From Streptomyces sedi (GTDB lineage: Bacteria; Actinomycetota; Actinomycetes; Streptomycetales; Streptomycetaceae), in assembly GCF_006335015.1 (NCBI RefSeq), contig NZ_VDGT01000017.1, positions 79,391-143,390 of the forward strand: DNA of 64,000 nt, read 5' to 3'. Shown here in pieces: positions 42,424-50,151 of the stretch. The notes under the pieces were generated by a model. It ran no database searches, had not been told where the DNA came from, and worked only from the letters and a program-made list of their open reading frames with translations. A program made the translations under genes and the position numbers. Position 1 is the first letter of the stretch; every line of letters begins with the position of its first letter.

Positions 42424-43100
42424 GCCTGCTCGCGCTTCGCCTCGGGCGGCGCCTCGACGGCCTCGGCGGCGTCGGCCTCGGCGGACTCGCGGCGCACGGT
42501 CACCATCCGCTGGACCAGCGTCACCAGGCTGCCGACGGCGACCATCCACAGCGCGAACGGGAGCAGCAGGCCGATGTGCGGCACGTCGAAGGTGCGCTCC
42601 CAGCCGGCGAATCCGGCGAGCACCAGGGTGATCACCAGCCGCTCGGCGCGTTCCACCAGGCCGTTGACGGCGACCGGCAGGCCGATGGACTCGCCCCTGG
42701 CCTTGGTGTAGGAGACGACCTGGCCGCTGGCGAGGCAGAACAGCGCGACGGCGCAGAGGACCTGGTTGTCCCCGCCGCCGGCGTACCAGAGCGCGATGCC
42801 GGAGAAGATGGCCGCGTCGGCGACCCGGTCCAGCGTCGAGTCGAGGAAGGCGCCCCAGCGGCTGGAGACGCCCAGCTGCCGCGCCATGTTGCCGTCCACC
42901 AGGTCGGAGAAGACGAACAGGGTGATCACGACGGTGCCCCAGAAGAACTCGCCCCTGGGGTAGAAGGCCAGCGCTCCCGCCATCACTCCGGCGGTACCGA
43001 TGAGGGTCACCGCGTCCGGGCTCACCCGCAGCCTGAGCAGCAGGGCGGCGAACGGGGTGAGGACACGCGTGAAGAATGCACGCGCGTACTTGTTGAGCAT
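42420..43100 (-). CDS. pgsA: Phosphatidylinositol phosphate synthase (CDP-alcohol phosphotransferase)
   Basis: Makes archaetidyl- or phosphatidyl-inositol phosphate from CDP-diacylglycerol and inositol phosphate. The 226-residue membrane protein has the family motif D-G-x2-A-R-x8-G-x3-D-x3-D in LVDGNMARQLGVSSRWGAFLDSTLD. It has about six transmembrane segments and an acidic C-terminal tail. Context with acyltransferase and pimA supports inositol rather than glycerol phosphate as substrate. The upstream 402 bp separate it from a divergent gene. Confidence 0.93.
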   Translation of the reverse strand: MLNKYARAFFTRVLTPFAALLLRLRVSPDAVTLIGTAGVMAGALAFYPRGEFFWGTVVITLFVFSDLVDGNMARQLGVSSRWGAFLDSTLDRVADAAIFSGIALWYAGGGDNQVLCAVALFCLASGQVVSYTKARGESIGLPVAVNGLVERAERLVITLVLAGFAGWERTFDVPHIGLLLPFALWMVAVGSLVTLVQRMVTVRRESAEADAAEAVEAPPEAKREQA

Positions 43101-43502
43101 GTCCTTCCCAGGGGTCGCAGCGGGCCGCGCTTGGTCGGGCGGCCACCGGAGGGCCCATCGTAGTCACGCGCCGGGCGGGCGCCGTCCCGCCCCGCCTCCG
43201 CGGCGGGAACTGGCCTGTCCGGCAGCGCCGTTGTGCCCGGCGCCGATAGGCTGGGCCCGGCAGGGTTGCCGGGTCCCGAGGAGGGGAACGGGCCTGTCGG
43301 TGACGGGTCCGTCGCGCGTGGTGCGTGTGCGGTGCCCGCGGGTGAGTGGCGCGAGGGCGGTGAGCGGGGTGGCGGGCGGTTTCGTCAGCGGGCCCAAGGG
43401 CGCTGCCCGGCGGTCCTCGGTTGCCTCGGTCGCCCCGCGCGGCACGGAGGAAGGTTCCCCGGCGGGGCGTCCCGTCGGACGACTCAGGGAGTGGGGTCGG
43501 TC
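43101..43502. other. 402-bp spacer between pgsA and a divergent membrane-protein gene
   Basis: No gene, repeat array or known RNA is evident here. It must hold promoters for both divergent genes. A few short GC-rich inverted stretches occur (for example around 43170-43205), but none is clear enough to call. The plus frame stays open across much of it, which is normal at this GC content. Confidence 0.6.
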
Positions 43503-45179
43503 ATGACGGCGCTTGACGACCTGCGGAACGCGGCGGGCGTGGAGTTCGACTTCGCGCCGGGCGCGCAGGTACCGCTGTCCGCGTCGGGCAGCGGGAGAAC
43601 GGGGCTGAGCCAGCGGATCGCCTCGGTGGCCTACCGGGACGGCTCGCCCGCCCAGATCAAGGAGCCGAACGAGGGCGCCAAGGTCAACGAGGGCAAGTGG
43701 ACCCTGCTGGAGCCGAACCTGGGTGAGGCGTTCACCCGGGCCGTCGAGACCAGGATGCTCTCCGACGGCCGCAAGCCGCTGATCCAGGCGTTCGGCGCGG
43801 AGCCCCAGGTGGTGGTCGAGCACGCGCTGGCGGCCAAACGCATCCGGCGGCAGCGCGACCGGCGGCTGACCGTGATCATGGTGGTTTTCGGACTGCTCTT
43901 CCTGCCGGGTGTCGCGGTCTGGCTGGGCCTCTTCCAGCTGCGCCGCACCTTCGCCGGCTCCCAGGACCGGCGGGCCGGGGCGCTGGGTTCGGCGCTGCTG
44001 CTGGCGATCGCGGGCCTCGTCGTGCTGCTGGTGCTCAGGGCGCCGGTGACGGGGGTGCTCCAGATCTATCTGTGGGCGATGCTGCCGGCCCCGGTGATCG
44101 GCTGGTTCCTCGCCAAGCAGGTCGCCGAGCGCACCGCGAAGAACCTCCGGGCGCACTGGGCCGACCTGGCCGGCGGCGGCGGTTCGGGCGTCTCGGTGCC
44201 GGAGGCCGTCCCGCAGAACCCGAACGACGCGGACGCCGAGCGGCTGCGGATCGGGCTGGCCAAGCTGGCGGCCGAGCAGGAGAGCAATCTGACGTACTAC
44301 GCCGGCACCAAGGGGATACTCGGCATGGGTGTCCGCTGGGGCCACTGGCATCTGGCGGAGGATCTGCGCCCGCGCGACCCGGGCCGGGAGATCGACCCGT
44401 TCCGCAGCTGGGACGTGGCCCGCGCGATCGGCGACCAGATGCGGCTGCTGGAGCGCGGCCCGCTGCACACCGGCGGCTTCTCCGCCCCGGTGATAACGCA
44501 CTGGGTGGTGCGGCACGTCGGCGAGGGCGCCGGCGAGGTCGGGCGCCCCGAGGGTCCTGACGCCGAGGGGTACCGCTTCAGCAAGATCGAGGTGGAGCGG
44601 ATCTGCAACGAGCAGCAGTACGGCGCGGGCGACCGGCACTACCTGGGCGTTCAGTTCGTGCTGTGGGAGGGCGAGTTGGTGATCACCATGATGATCACCG
44701 TGACGGTCCTGCACCACACGCTGCGGATCGAGGTCTCCGGCTACGCGCTGGGCCCGCTGGACGGCTTCTTCGGCAAGAAGCCCAGCCCGCCGACGAAGTC
44801 GGTGCGCGGCTTCCCCAAGTTCTGGACCAAGCGCGACGTTCCGCAGCCGGTGGTGAACGCCTCCGAGGCGGTGCGGCTGGCGGCGCGGGCGCCGTTGACC
44901 TGGTTCCCGAAGACGCTGGACAAGTACGGCGGCACCATCGCGCTGCCCGAGCCGTTCGGCCTGCGGCACACCTGGGCCACCAAGCCGTGGAACCACCGCT
45001 TCATGGTGGACGACGTGCTGCGCACGGCGACGCCGGTGCTGCGCGTCGCGCTGTCGGCGGCGTTCAAGGTGCTGCGGGAGAACGGCGTGGACATGGCGCC
45101 GTTCGACGCCAGGGCGGCCTCGCTGAGCGGCGCGATCCAGGATCTCTCGCCGAAGCACGCGGACGAGTACGGGATGTGA
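43503..45179 (+). CDS. Large conserved membrane protein of unknown function
   Basis: A 558-residue protein I do not recognise as a named family. It has a soluble N-terminal region (about 1-118), one strongly hydrophobic segment near 120-145 (LTVIMVVFGLLFLPGVAVWLGLF), and two more near 160-210. A long hydrophilic C-terminal part includes FVLWEGELVITMMITVTVLHHTLRIEVSGYAL. The frame is open upstream, but ATG at 43503 after GGGAG is the first start clear of the pgsA spacer. It reads against its neighbours and splits the HIT and pgsA genes, which are adjacent in the related mycobacterial operon. Confidence 0.85.
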   Translation: MTALDDLRNAAGVEFDFAPGAQVPLSASGSGRTGLSQRIASVAYRDGSPAQIKEPNEGAKVNEGKWTLLEPNLGEAFTRAVETRMLSDGRKPLIQAFGAEPQVVVEHALAAKRIRRQRDRRLTVIMVVFGLLFLPGVAVWLGLFQLRRTFAGSQDRRAGALGSALLLAIAGLVVLLVLRAPVTGVLQIYLWAMLPAPVIGWFLAKQVAERTAKNLRAHWADLAGGGGSGVSVPEAVPQNPNDADAERLRIGLAKLAAEQESNLTYYAGTKGILGMGVRWGHWHLAEDLRPRDPGREIDPFRSWDVARAIGDQMRLLERGPLHTGGFSAPVITHWVVRHVGEGAGEVGRPEGPDAEGYRFSKIEVERICNEQQYGAGDRHYLGVQFVLWEGELVITMMITVTVLHHTLRIEVSGYALGPLDGFFGKKPSPPTKSVRGFPKFWTKRDVPQPVVNASEAVRLAARAPLTWFPKTLDKYGGTIALPEPFGLRHTWATKPWNHRFMVDDVLRTATPVLRVALSAAFKVLRENGVDMAPFDARAASLSGAIQDLSPKHADEYGM

Positions 45180-45233
45180 GCCGGCCCGGGTGGCCGCCGT
45201 CCCCGGCGGCCATCCGGCTTCGCGCGTCCGCGG

Positions 45234-45779
45234 CTACTTCGGCCAGGCGTCGGCGAGCATCCGGCGGGTGTCGGCGAGGAGTTGGGGCAGCACCTTGGTG
45301 TGGCCCACGACGGGCATGAAGTTGGCGTCGCCGCCCCAGCGCGGCACGACGTGCTGGTGCAGATGGGGCGCGATGCCGGCGCCGGCGGCGACGCCCTGGT
45401 TCATCCCGATGTTGAATCCGTGCGCGCCCGAGGCGGTGCGGATCGCGGCCATCGCCCGCTTGGTGAGGGTCGCCAGCTCGGCGGTCTCCGCGTCCGTCAG
45501 CTCGGTGTAGTCGGCGACGTGGCGGTAGGGGACGACCAGCAGGTGACCGCCGTTGTACGGGTAGAGGTTGAGCACCGCGTAGACGGTCTCGCCCCTGGTG
45601 ATCACCAGGCCGTCCTCGTCGCTCTTGGCGGGGATCGAGCAGAACGGACAGCCGTCGTCGGCACCGGGACCGGTCGGTTTGCCCTCGCCCTGGATGTAGG
45701 CCATCCGGTGGGGCGTCCAGAGGCGTTGGAACGCGTCCGGTGTCCCCACCCCGATCTGCTGCTCCGGCTCGCTGCTCAT
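45234..45779 (-). CDS. HIT-family hydrolase (histidine triad)
   Basis: Nucleotide-binding hydrolase or AP4A phosphorylase-like protein. The 181-residue product has the triad HLHQHVV at H139, H141 and H143, a paired-Cys segment GCPFCSIPAKSDEDGLV (C44, C47) that may bind zinc, and LNLYPYNGGHLLVVPYRHVADY. The start is placed at ATG 45779 (MSSEPEQQ); an ATG 12 bases upstream is possible. In relatives this gene directly follows thrS, and here a thrS remnant lies about 100 bp upstream on the same strand. Confidence 0.93.
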   Translation of the reverse strand: MSSEPEQQIGVGTPDAFQRLWTPHRMAYIQGEGKPTGPGADDGCPFCSIPAKSDEDGLVITRGETVYAVLNLYPYNGGHLLVVPYRHVADYTELTDAETAELATLTKRAMAAIRTASGAHGFNIGMNQGVAAGAGIAPHLHQHVVPRWGGDANFMPVVGHTKVLPQLLADTRRMLADAWPK

Positions 45780-45876
45780 GACGGCCAGCATATGGCGTCC
45801 GGGTGCGAAAGGGTCCCCGGGGCGAGCCCGGGGGCCACACGACGGCCGAAGATCGTCGTTCGGAGGGAAGGCCCCC

Positions 45877-46362
45877 GGTGCGGTGGATGTGCGCGTCGTC
45901 CCGGGCGAACCCACGTGCCCCGGTCGGCGAGTGGACGACGCCCGGCTTCTCGTGCCGGTGGACCGTGCGAACGCGAAGAGCCGCGACGGCAATTCCCGAG
46001 GGGAACGCCCACGCGCCCTGAAAATCAGTTTGTGCATCGGACAGTTCATTACCCTGAGGCCATGGTCCCGCCTCTCGAATTCCACGGGTGGGAACGCGGA
46101 CTCCGCGTAGTCCGGGAGGCGGCCCGGAGTCTCGAAGAGCGGGCGCCCGGCGATGTGCGGTGTGTTGACGAATGCGTCGTCCCGCGTCCTCGCGCCCCTT
46201 CCGCGAATAGTGCTCCCTCGCCCGGCGCACCGTGCCGCCCCGCGGGGGGATATCGCGGGCCCCGAGCCCGGCTCCCCGGGAACGGGGTAGGGGCCGAACT
46301 CGGCGCCGGACCCGCGGTGATCCGGCTTCCCGCCCTCGGCGAGGAACACCGGACGCGCCTCG
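45877..46362 (-). pseudogene. thrS: Decayed threonyl-tRNA synthetase (thrS) remnant
   Basis: Reverse-strand translation gives clear ThrS core sequence split over two frames. Frame A: DHRGSGAEFG...GEPGSG, near 46330-46260. Frame B: PPRGGTVRRAREHYSRKG, 46250-46180 (motif 1 region). Frame A again: FVNTPHIAGRPLFETPGRLP then VMNCPMHKLIFRARGRS and RELPSRLFAFA, 46170-45970. Frame B again: HRHEKPGVVH...DDAHIHRT, 45960-45877 (motif 2 region). At least three frameshifts are needed. The N-terminal TGS/editing region, motif 3 and the anticodon-binding domain are absent. It lies just upstream of the HIT gene, the ancestral thrS position, so the cell must have another ThrS elsewhere. Confidence 0.88.
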
Positions 46363-46471
46363 GCTCGTCCCGGCCCCGCCGGGCGAGGCCGGCTGGACGG
46401 GGCCCCGTTCCCGCACGGCACCGCACCGGGCGGCGGGAGACCCGCCGCAGGTCCGGGGCCTGCCACGACGA

Positions 46472-46499
46472 AGGCCGGTCCGCTACTGCGGACCGGCCT
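46472..46499 (-). terminator. Terminator after tRNA-Val
   Basis: A perfect 12-bp inverted repeat (AGGCCGGTCCGC at 46472-46483 with its complement at 46488-46499) and a 4-nt loop. It starts 11 bases after the 3' end of the leftward tRNA-Val gene. Confidence 0.85.
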
Positions 46500-46509
46500 C
46501 ATCCCGGGG

Positions 46510-46581
46510 TGGGCGATACTGGGTTCGAACCAGTGACCTCTTCGGTGTGAACGAAGCGCTCTCCCACTGAGCTAATCGCCC
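46510..46581 (-). tRNA. tRNA-Val (CAC)
   Basis: A complete 72-nt cloverleaf. The acceptor stem GGGCGAT pairs with ATCGCCC and the discriminator is A. The D arm is GCTCAGTGGGAGAGC. The anticodon stem CTTCG/CGAAG encloses loop TTCACAC with anticodon CAC, and the T arm is ACTGG-TTCGAAC-CCAGT. CCA is not encoded. It is flanked by its own promoter and terminator. Confidence 0.96.
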
Positions 46582-46611
46582 GGGTTTTTCGTGCCCCTCG
46601 GCACGGGAAGA

Positions 46612-46641
46612 ACCATACAGGGCTGGTCACCTGACGTCCAA
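46612..46641 (-). promoter_or_regulatory. Promoter of tRNA-Val (CAC)
   Basis: On the reverse strand TTGGAC (46641-46636) and TATGGT (46617-46612) are separated by 18 bp. The predicted transcript start is about 25-30 bases before the tRNA 5' end. Both hexamers are close to the housekeeping sigma consensus. Confidence 0.65.
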
Positions 46642-46649
46642 ACCGGCTT

Positions 46650-47138
46650 TCACAGCCGGCCTTCGGAAGCCCCTTCCGCCCCCCGCCGGCCACGGGCCCA
46701 GGCCCGCAGCCCCCGCTCCCCCGAACGCATCATCGCCGCGTGGTTGGCGCGGAACGCGGGCCTGGCCAGGGGCCCCAGCCGCAGCGGCAGGCCGCCGGTG
46801 ACCACGCAGTCCTGGGCGTGGACGACCAGCGTCCCGCGCCCCTGCGGGAAGAGCGACCAGCACAGCCACCCCTCCAGGTCCCCCGAGAGCCGGATCTCCA
46901 GCCGCCCGTTCGCCTCGTCCCGCTCCCCCGCGCGCACCCCGACGCGCAGCTCGTACGGGAGGAACGAACGGAAGCGCGCCGTGCCGCTCTCCTCCCCCGT
47001 GCGGACCACCTCGCGGATCTCCGGCCACCAGCGGGGATAGTCCGCCGGCTCGTTCAGCACCGTGAACACGTCGCCGGCCGGTGCGGCGACACGCCAGACA
47101 CCACCGAATTGATAGCGACTCCACCACCCATGAGACAT
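46650..47138 (-). CDS. SRPBCC (START/polyketide cyclase-like) domain protein
   Basis: A 162-residue protein of the ligand-binding SRPBCC fold: VWRVAAPAGDVFTVLNEPADYPRWWPEIREVVRTG at the N-terminus, a central beta sheet, and a long C-terminal helix (LARPAFRANHAAMMRSGERGLRAWARG). The ligand is unknown and no polyketide genes are near. ATG at 47138 (MSHGWW) is chosen; an ATG 18 bases upstream is possible. It is divergent from ssgB and is a common ssgB neighbour in streptomycetes. Confidence 0.85.
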   Translation of the reverse strand: MSHGWWSRYQFGGVWRVAAPAGDVFTVLNEPADYPRWWPEIREVVRTGEESGTARFRSFLPYELRVGVRAGERDEANGRLEIRLSGDLEGWLCWSLFPQGRGTLVVHAQDCVVTGGLPLRLGPLARPAFRANHAAMMRSGERGLRAWARGRRGAEGASEGRL

Positions 47139-47214
47139 GTTCGTCACTCTAGGCATGTACCCCCGTCACCGGCTCGACCATTCGAATGACCTTAATGGGA
47201 GCAATGCGGGCAGA

Positions 47215-47229
47215 CCGGTTTACAACCGG
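47215..47229. promoter_or_regulatory. CCGGTT-tac-AACCGG palindrome upstream of ssgB
   Basis: A perfect 6-bp inverted repeat with a 3-bp spacer, 74 bp before the ssgB start and 77 bp from the divergent SRPBCC start. Position and symmetry suit a regulator site. I cannot name the regulator. Confidence 0.45.
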
Positions 47230-47302
47230 CGGGTATGTGGCATCTCGATTTGGCCGACGTGCGAATCCCCGAGCGCACACTGAGCGAAAGGCCCTGGCGC
47301 TT

Positions 47303-47716
47303 ATGAACACCACGGTCAGCTGCGAGCTGCACCTGCGCCTCGTTGTGTCGAGCGAGTCCTCACTTCCTGTACCCGCGGGGCTGCGGTATGACACGGCGGA
47401 CCCCTACGCCGTACACGCCACATTTCACACCGGAGCCGAAGAAACCGTCGAATGGGTATTCGCCCGCGATCTGTTGGCCGAAGGGCTGCAGAGGCCGACG
47501 GGAACGGGCGACGTACGGGTCTGGCCCTCCCGCAGCCACGGGCAGGGGGTGGTCTGCATCGCCCTCAGCTCTCCCGAGGGAGAGGCGTTGCTTGAGGCCC
47601 CGGCCCGGGCCCTGGAGTCGTTCCTCAAGCGGACCGACGCGGCCGTGCCCCCGGGCACGGAGGACCGACACTTCGATCTGGACACGGAGCTCTCCCACAT
47701 CCTCGCGGAGAGCTGA
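47303..47716 (+). CDS. ssgB: SsgB, sporulation-specific cell-division activator
   Basis: SsgA-like protein that, with SsgA, recruits FtsZ to future septum sites in aerial hyphae. The 137-residue protein begins MNTTVSCELHLRLVVSSESS and contains YAVHATFHTGAEETVEWVFARDLLAEG and HGQGVVCIALSSPEGEALLEAP, essentially the archetypal SsgB sequence and length. It is a single gene with a 164-bp divergent spacer upstream. This gene is one of the best markers that the window is from a streptomycete or close sporulating relative. Confidence 0.98.
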   Translation: MNTTVSCELHLRLVVSSESSLPVPAGLRYDTADPYAVHATFHTGAEETVEWVFARDLLAEGLQRPTGTGDVRVWPSRSHGQGVVCIALSSPEGEALLEAPARALESFLKRTDAAVPPGTEDRHFDLDTELSHILAES

Positions 47717-47861
47717 CGACCCGCCGGTCCCTCCACCGTCTGAACTCGGGGCGACGGTGCGGGACCGGCTCCCCCACCACGACGCCGTCGCGGAACACCC
47801 ATCGCGGCGGCGCCGTTCCGCGTGGGCGCGGTCCCCCGCGCCGCGCCCGTGGCCCCGGGCC

Positions 47862-48065
47862 TCAGAGCCAGAACTGGTCGTGGACGCCGGCGACCAGCAG
47901 CAGGGTGCAGATGACGGCGAGGAAGAGCATCAGCGGGGGTTGGGAGACAGCGAAGAGACAGCCCTTCGGCTCACCGGTCGGCTGCTCGGGCGGCGCCTCG
48001 ACGCGGAGGGGCGCGGGGGCGGGGGCTGGGCGTTCGGGAGCGTGCTCCCTGGTGATGTGGGGCAT
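47862..48065 (-). CDS. Small single-pass membrane protein
   Basis: A 67-residue protein with a polar, Pro/Ala/Glu-rich first half (PHITREHAPERPAPAPAP) and one C-terminal hydrophobic segment (PLMLFLAVICTLLLVAGVHDQFWL). Codon usage is coding-like and the start at 48065 is the only in-frame ATG. It lies convergent to ssgB. Function is unknown. Small proteins of this kind are often missed, so expression should be taken as unproven. Confidence 0.6.
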   Translation of the reverse strand: MPHITREHAPERPAPAPAPLRVEAPPEQPTGEPKGCLFAVSQPPLMLFLAVICTLLLVAGVHDQFWL

Positions 48066-48181
48066 GACGCCGTGATCATGGCGCAGCTCCGGCCGGCGCG
48101 GCGATCGGGGGGGTCTCGTTCGCGCGACAATGCGCCGTTGTCCCGGCGCGGGCGGTGGCCCTCGTGCTAGGGCCCGGGCCG

Positions 48182-48604
48182 TCAGATGCCGTGCTTCTTG
48201 AGGATCGCCTCGATGTCGGAGAAGTCGTCGGCGCCGCCGGCGGCCTGCTTGCCCTTGCGGCCGGTGGCCGGCAGGGCCGGGGTGCCCGCGCCCCGGGAGC
48301 TGACCGGCGGGGTGCCGGGCTCGGCGGCGGCGGGGGCGGGAGCCTGGTCGCGGTCGCGGTCGGCGAAGCGGGCGCAGAGGAAGAGCAGCACCGCGAAGCC
48401 GAGCACGCCGACGCCGACCCAGGCGACGGGGTTGAAGGTCATGTTGATGATCAGGCGGAGGATGCCCGTCATCGCGAGGCCGACCGGCACCAGCGACACC
48501 GCCGCCAGCCGCATCGCGGTGGCGTACCGGCGGCGCTTGGCCACCAGCAGCGAGAGCCCCAGTCCGGCGACGGACAGCAGAGTGCATACGGTGCCAGTCA
48601 ACAT
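48182..48604 (-). CDS. Conserved small integral membrane protein
   Basis: A 140-residue protein with three hydrophobic segments: about residues 2-22 (LTGTVCTLLSVAGLGLSLLVA), 31-55 (RLAAVSLVPVGLAMTGILRLIINM) and 60-79 (AWVGVGVLGFAVLLFLCARF). A Pro/Ala-rich cytoplasmic tail follows, ending DDFSDIEAILKKHGI, a short conserved-looking acidic-basic motif. Function is unknown. It is divergent from the DsbA-like gene. Confidence 0.82.
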   Translation of the reverse strand: MLTGTVCTLLSVAGLGLSLLVAKRRRYATAMRLAAVSLVPVGLAMTGILRLIINMTFNPVAWVGVGVLGFAVLLFLCARFADRDRDQAPAPAAAEPGTPPVSSRGAGTPALPATGRKGKQAAGGADDFSDIEAILKKHGI

Positions 48605-48702
48605 CTTTCCATCGTGCCCAACGGATCCTCCCGGGGCCAGCTTCAGGGGGGCGGATCAGGGAGATCTCGGGGTTGTCGGTGGCGGATGCGAGACTGACCG
48701 CC

Positions 48703-49209
48703 ATGAACGAGACGAGCGGTCAGGCCGTTCTTGAGGTGTGGTGTGACCTTCAGTGTCCGGACTGTCGCCGGGCGGAGGGTGATCTGAGCGCGCTGGGCGA
48801 GCGGTTCGGCGCGGCGCTGGAGATCAGACGGCGGCACTTCCCGCTGCCAGGCCACCAGCACGCGCTGGCGGCGGCGCAGGCGGCGGAGGAGGCGTTCGCC
48901 CAGGGCAGGGGCGACGACTACTGGACGGCGCTGCTGGGCAGGACGGTCGAGCTGGGGCGGCGCGGGGAGCCGGTGCTGCTGGAGCTCGCGGGCGAACTGG
49001 GCCTCGACGCCGAGGAGTTCGAGACGGCGCTGATCGACGGCCGGCATCTGTTGCAGGTGGACGCCGACCACGCCGAGGGGAAGGCGCTGGGCGTGACGGG
49101 CACGCCGACCTATCTGATCGACGGGCAGCGGCTGGACGGCGGGACATCGCAGGAGGGGCTGGCGGAGCGGATCGCCGGGATCGTCGAGCGCCTGGTCGCC
49201 GCCGGCTGA
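48703..49209 (+). CDS. DsbA/FrnE-family thioredoxin-fold oxidoreductase
   Basis: A 168-residue cytoplasmic-type protein with active-site motif CPDC (C18-C21) in EVWCDLQCPDCRRAEGDL and the cis-Pro loop GVTGTPTYLIDGQ near residue 127. The middle is an inserted helical domain, as in DsbA-like isomerases. No signal peptide is visible. ATG at 48703 is chosen because the frame upstream is short and overlaps the divergent promoter. Substrates are unknown. Confidence 0.88.
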   Translation: MNETSGQAVLEVWCDLQCPDCRRAEGDLSALGERFGAALEIRRRHFPLPGHQHALAAAQAAEEAFAQGRGDDYWTALLGRTVELGRRGEPVLLELAGELGLDAEEFETALIDGRHLLQVDADHAEGKALGVTGTPTYLIDGQRLDGGTSQEGLAERIAGIVERLVAAG

Positions 49210-49224
49210 CCGGCCCGCCGGGGG

Positions 49225-50061
49225 TCACAGCAGCGGCTTGCTCAGATGGTGGCGCAGCGGCCGGTAGCCGAGGGAGGCGGCCAGCCGGGTGGCCGGGAGG
49301 TTGCCGGCGAAGGCGTGGGCCACGAGGCGCTTGGCGCCGCGCTCGGCGGCGAGGCGTTCGGCGTGGGCCAGCAGCGTGTGGCCGTGCCCGAGGCCGCGGT
49401 GCTCGGGGGCGACACTGACGCCCATCACCGCCGGGTCGCCCTCGGCCCCCTCCCCCGTCCTGGTCAGCCAGCAGCTGCCGACGCGCACCCCGTCGTGGTC
49501 CAGCACCCGCACCAGCACGCCGGGGGTCGCCAACCCCTCGGGGAGGGCGGCGGCCGTGGCGGCGTTGGCGCGGAGGGCGGCGCGTTCGGGCGGCAGTCCG
49601 CGCTCGGTCCAGGAGCCCGCGTAGGAGGCGCGTTCGGCGGCCAGCCAGGGGTGGAACTCGGCCTCGGTCAACGGACGGGGCACGCTCCCCTCGGGCGCCG
49701 GTGGCGGCGGGTCGGCGAGCTCCTTGCCGAGGGTGCGCCAACGCGCGGTGTAGCCGAGGGAGTTGGCCAGCCGCAGCGCGCCGGGCGAGGCGTCGGGAAC
49801 GGTGACATCGGCCTGGCCGCAGCCCCAGGAGCGCAGCACCTCCTCGGCCGCGAGCGCGGCGACCGTGCCGCGTCCGCGTCCGCGCTCCGCCGGCAGCACG
49901 GCGAGGTCGGTCAGCCGGCCCGCGTGGTGCCCGAAGCGGGCGTCGGTGCTGAGCGTGAGGCCGCCCACCGGGCGGCCGTTGACCGTGATCGCGAAGGCGC
50001 GGGCACGGCCGCCGTCGGCGGTGCGTTCCTCGGGGCCCGTGGGGCGCAGCGTGGTGGTCAT
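49225..50061 (-). CDS. Tandem GNAT-family N-acetyltransferase
   Basis: A 278-residue protein with two GNAT-like halves. The N-terminal half has VGGLTLSTDARFGHHAGRLTDLAVLPAERGRGRGTVAALAAEE with an acetyl-CoA-binding RGRGRG loop. The C-terminal half has GVSVAPEHRGLGHGHTLLAHAERLAAERGAKRLVAHAF and ends with ATRLAASLGYRP. Both halves therefore keep the CoA loop. The tandem layout resembles mycothiol synthase, but no specific substrate can be assigned. It lies about 90 bp downstream of pabC. Confidence 0.85.
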   Translation of the reverse strand: MTTTLRPTGPEERTADGGRARAFAITVNGRPVGGLTLSTDARFGHHAGRLTDLAVLPAERGRGRGTVAALAAEEVLRSWGCGQADVTVPDASPGALRLANSLGYTARWRTLGKELADPPPPAPEGSVPRPLTEAEFHPWLAAERASYAGSWTERGLPPERAALRANAATAAALPEGLATPGVLVRVLDHDGVRVGSCWLTRTGEGAEGDPAVMGVSVAPEHRGLGHGHTLLAHAERLAAERGAKRLVAHAFAGNLPATRLAASLGYRPLRHHLSKPLL

Positions 50062-50151
50062 CGCCGGATGTCTACCCAGCGACGGGGCGTTACTCCCCGG
50101 CCACCGCGCGGGCCGTCGGCGGCTCAGGCGACGGGGCTCAGGGGCCGGGGC

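Noticed and set aside
45282..46550. A 422-codon plus-strand gene over the HIT and thrS-remnant region
   Set aside because: It is antisense to the well-supported HIT gene and ends inside tRNA-Val; there is no family match by eye.
46650..47138. Polyketide aromatase/cyclase
   Set aside because: The SRPBCC fold is generic, there are no polyketide synthase genes here, and this gene is a usual neighbour of ssgB.
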